Positions 63,794 through 64,000 of a stretch of DNA of 64,000 bases are shown here, piece by piece. Location of the stretch: contig CP021237.1 in the NCBI GenBank assembly GCA_002151545.1, positions 1,116,001-1,180,000 of the forward strand, written 5' to 3'. Every line of letters begins with the position of its first letter. The stretch's first letter is position 1. Source of the DNA: Sphingobacteriaceae bacterium GW460-11-11-14-LB5 (GTDB taxonomy: Bacteria > Bacteroidota > Bacteroidia > Sphingobacteriales > Sphingobacteriaceae). A program made the translations under genes and the position numbers. A model generated the notes under the pieces. That model was given only the letters and a program-made list of their open reading frames with translations. It was not told where the DNA came from and did no database searches.

Positions 63794-64000
63794 ATGAATA
63801 AAGTCGGGAAAGCTATTTTAAACTATTTGATTAAAGGTTTATTAATTGTTGTACCCATTGCCGTGAGTATTTTTATTGTGGTTTGGGCGGTTACAACTGT
63901 TGATAGCTGGTTAAATGTAAACAATATTTTAGGCGTAAATCCAAATACAGGCGAAAGCCGGAATATCCCTGGTTTAGGTTTATTGACGGTTTTAACGATC
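63794..64000 (+). CDS. DUF502 family membrane protein, truncated by window edge
   Basis: The 69 visible residues start MNKVGKAILNYLIKGLLIVV and include a long TM stretch (LLIVVPIAVSIFIVVWAVTTVD) then PGLGLLTVLTI, the start of a second TM. This N-terminal pattern is typical of DUF502 proteins, small inner-membrane proteins of unknown function. The gene runs off the right edge. Confidence 0.75.
   Translation, partial: MNKVGKAILNYLIKGLLIVVPIAVSIFIVVWAVTTVDSWLNVNNILGVNPNTGESRNIPGLGLLTVLTI

Overview
The window reads as chromosome of a Sphingobacteriaceae bacterium (Bacteroidota), most likely Pedobacter or a close relative. Evidence: SusC/SusD pairs, a MurF-alanine racemase fusion, promoters of the Bacteroidetes type (TAnnTTTG at -7 with TTTG or TTG 17-23 bases upstream), weak ribosome binding sites, moderate A+T content and many hairpin-rich interspersed repeats. 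The taxon is inferred from these traits, not from an rRNA gene.

1-31 kb is ordinary chromosome. It opens with a hexuronate/sugar catabolic pair (altronate dehydratase running off the left edge, plus a FucP-type transporter) beside an AraC regulator and a fragment of a lactate-utilisation gene. Next come a GlxA-type regulator divergent from a run of small stress or housekeeping genes (two DinB-like, DUF1579-like, DUF1801, VOC), then DoxX, DUF2147, Ycf48-like and TerC genes. A dienelactone hydrolase, a kinase-like phosphotransferase and a TlpA-like thioredoxin follow, then a complete tripartite RND efflux operon (tolC-RND-adaptor-AraC) whose promoter is overlapped by a 10+10 bp inverted repeat. 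Three kinds of non-coding repeat stand out: a 340-bp unit in three full copies (11.45-12.5 kb) that folds into a long hairpin, a 197-bp unit in five copies (26.4-27.3 kb), and a dispersed element at 4.3 and 24.8 kb.

30.9-45.0 kb is a sialic acid utilisation locus: a FadR-type GntR repressor divergent from SusC-SusD, then sialic acid lyase, kelch mutarotase, MFS transporter, sialidase, a two-domain sialate O-acetylesterase and an AGE-type 2-epimerase. In this model the sialidase and esterase release and de-acetylate sialic acid outside the cytoplasm, SusCD and NanT import it, the lyase makes ManNAc and the epimerase converts it to GlcNAc. An identical 14-mer lies over the regulator start and upstream of susC and is the likely operator.

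47.5-60.6 kb is an accessory island. It sits between copies of a tRNA-Leu 3' end and carries a duplicated tRNA-Gly/tRNA-Leu pair, two tRNA-Leu pseudogenes, a 474-bp IS-like remnant and a decayed rhuM-like gene. Its cargo is a visibly more G+C-rich convergent module: caspase-like protease, an unknown protein and an MBL-fold hydrolase on +; patatin-like lipase, a large exported protein, a membrane-anchored trypsin-like protease and a putative cysteine peptidase on -. No NTPase sensor, nucleotide cyclase, integrase or regulator is visible. This module is the best candidate for an undescribed conflict or defence system.

60.6-64 kb returns to core chromosome: recX, murF-alr and the start of a DUF502 membrane protein.
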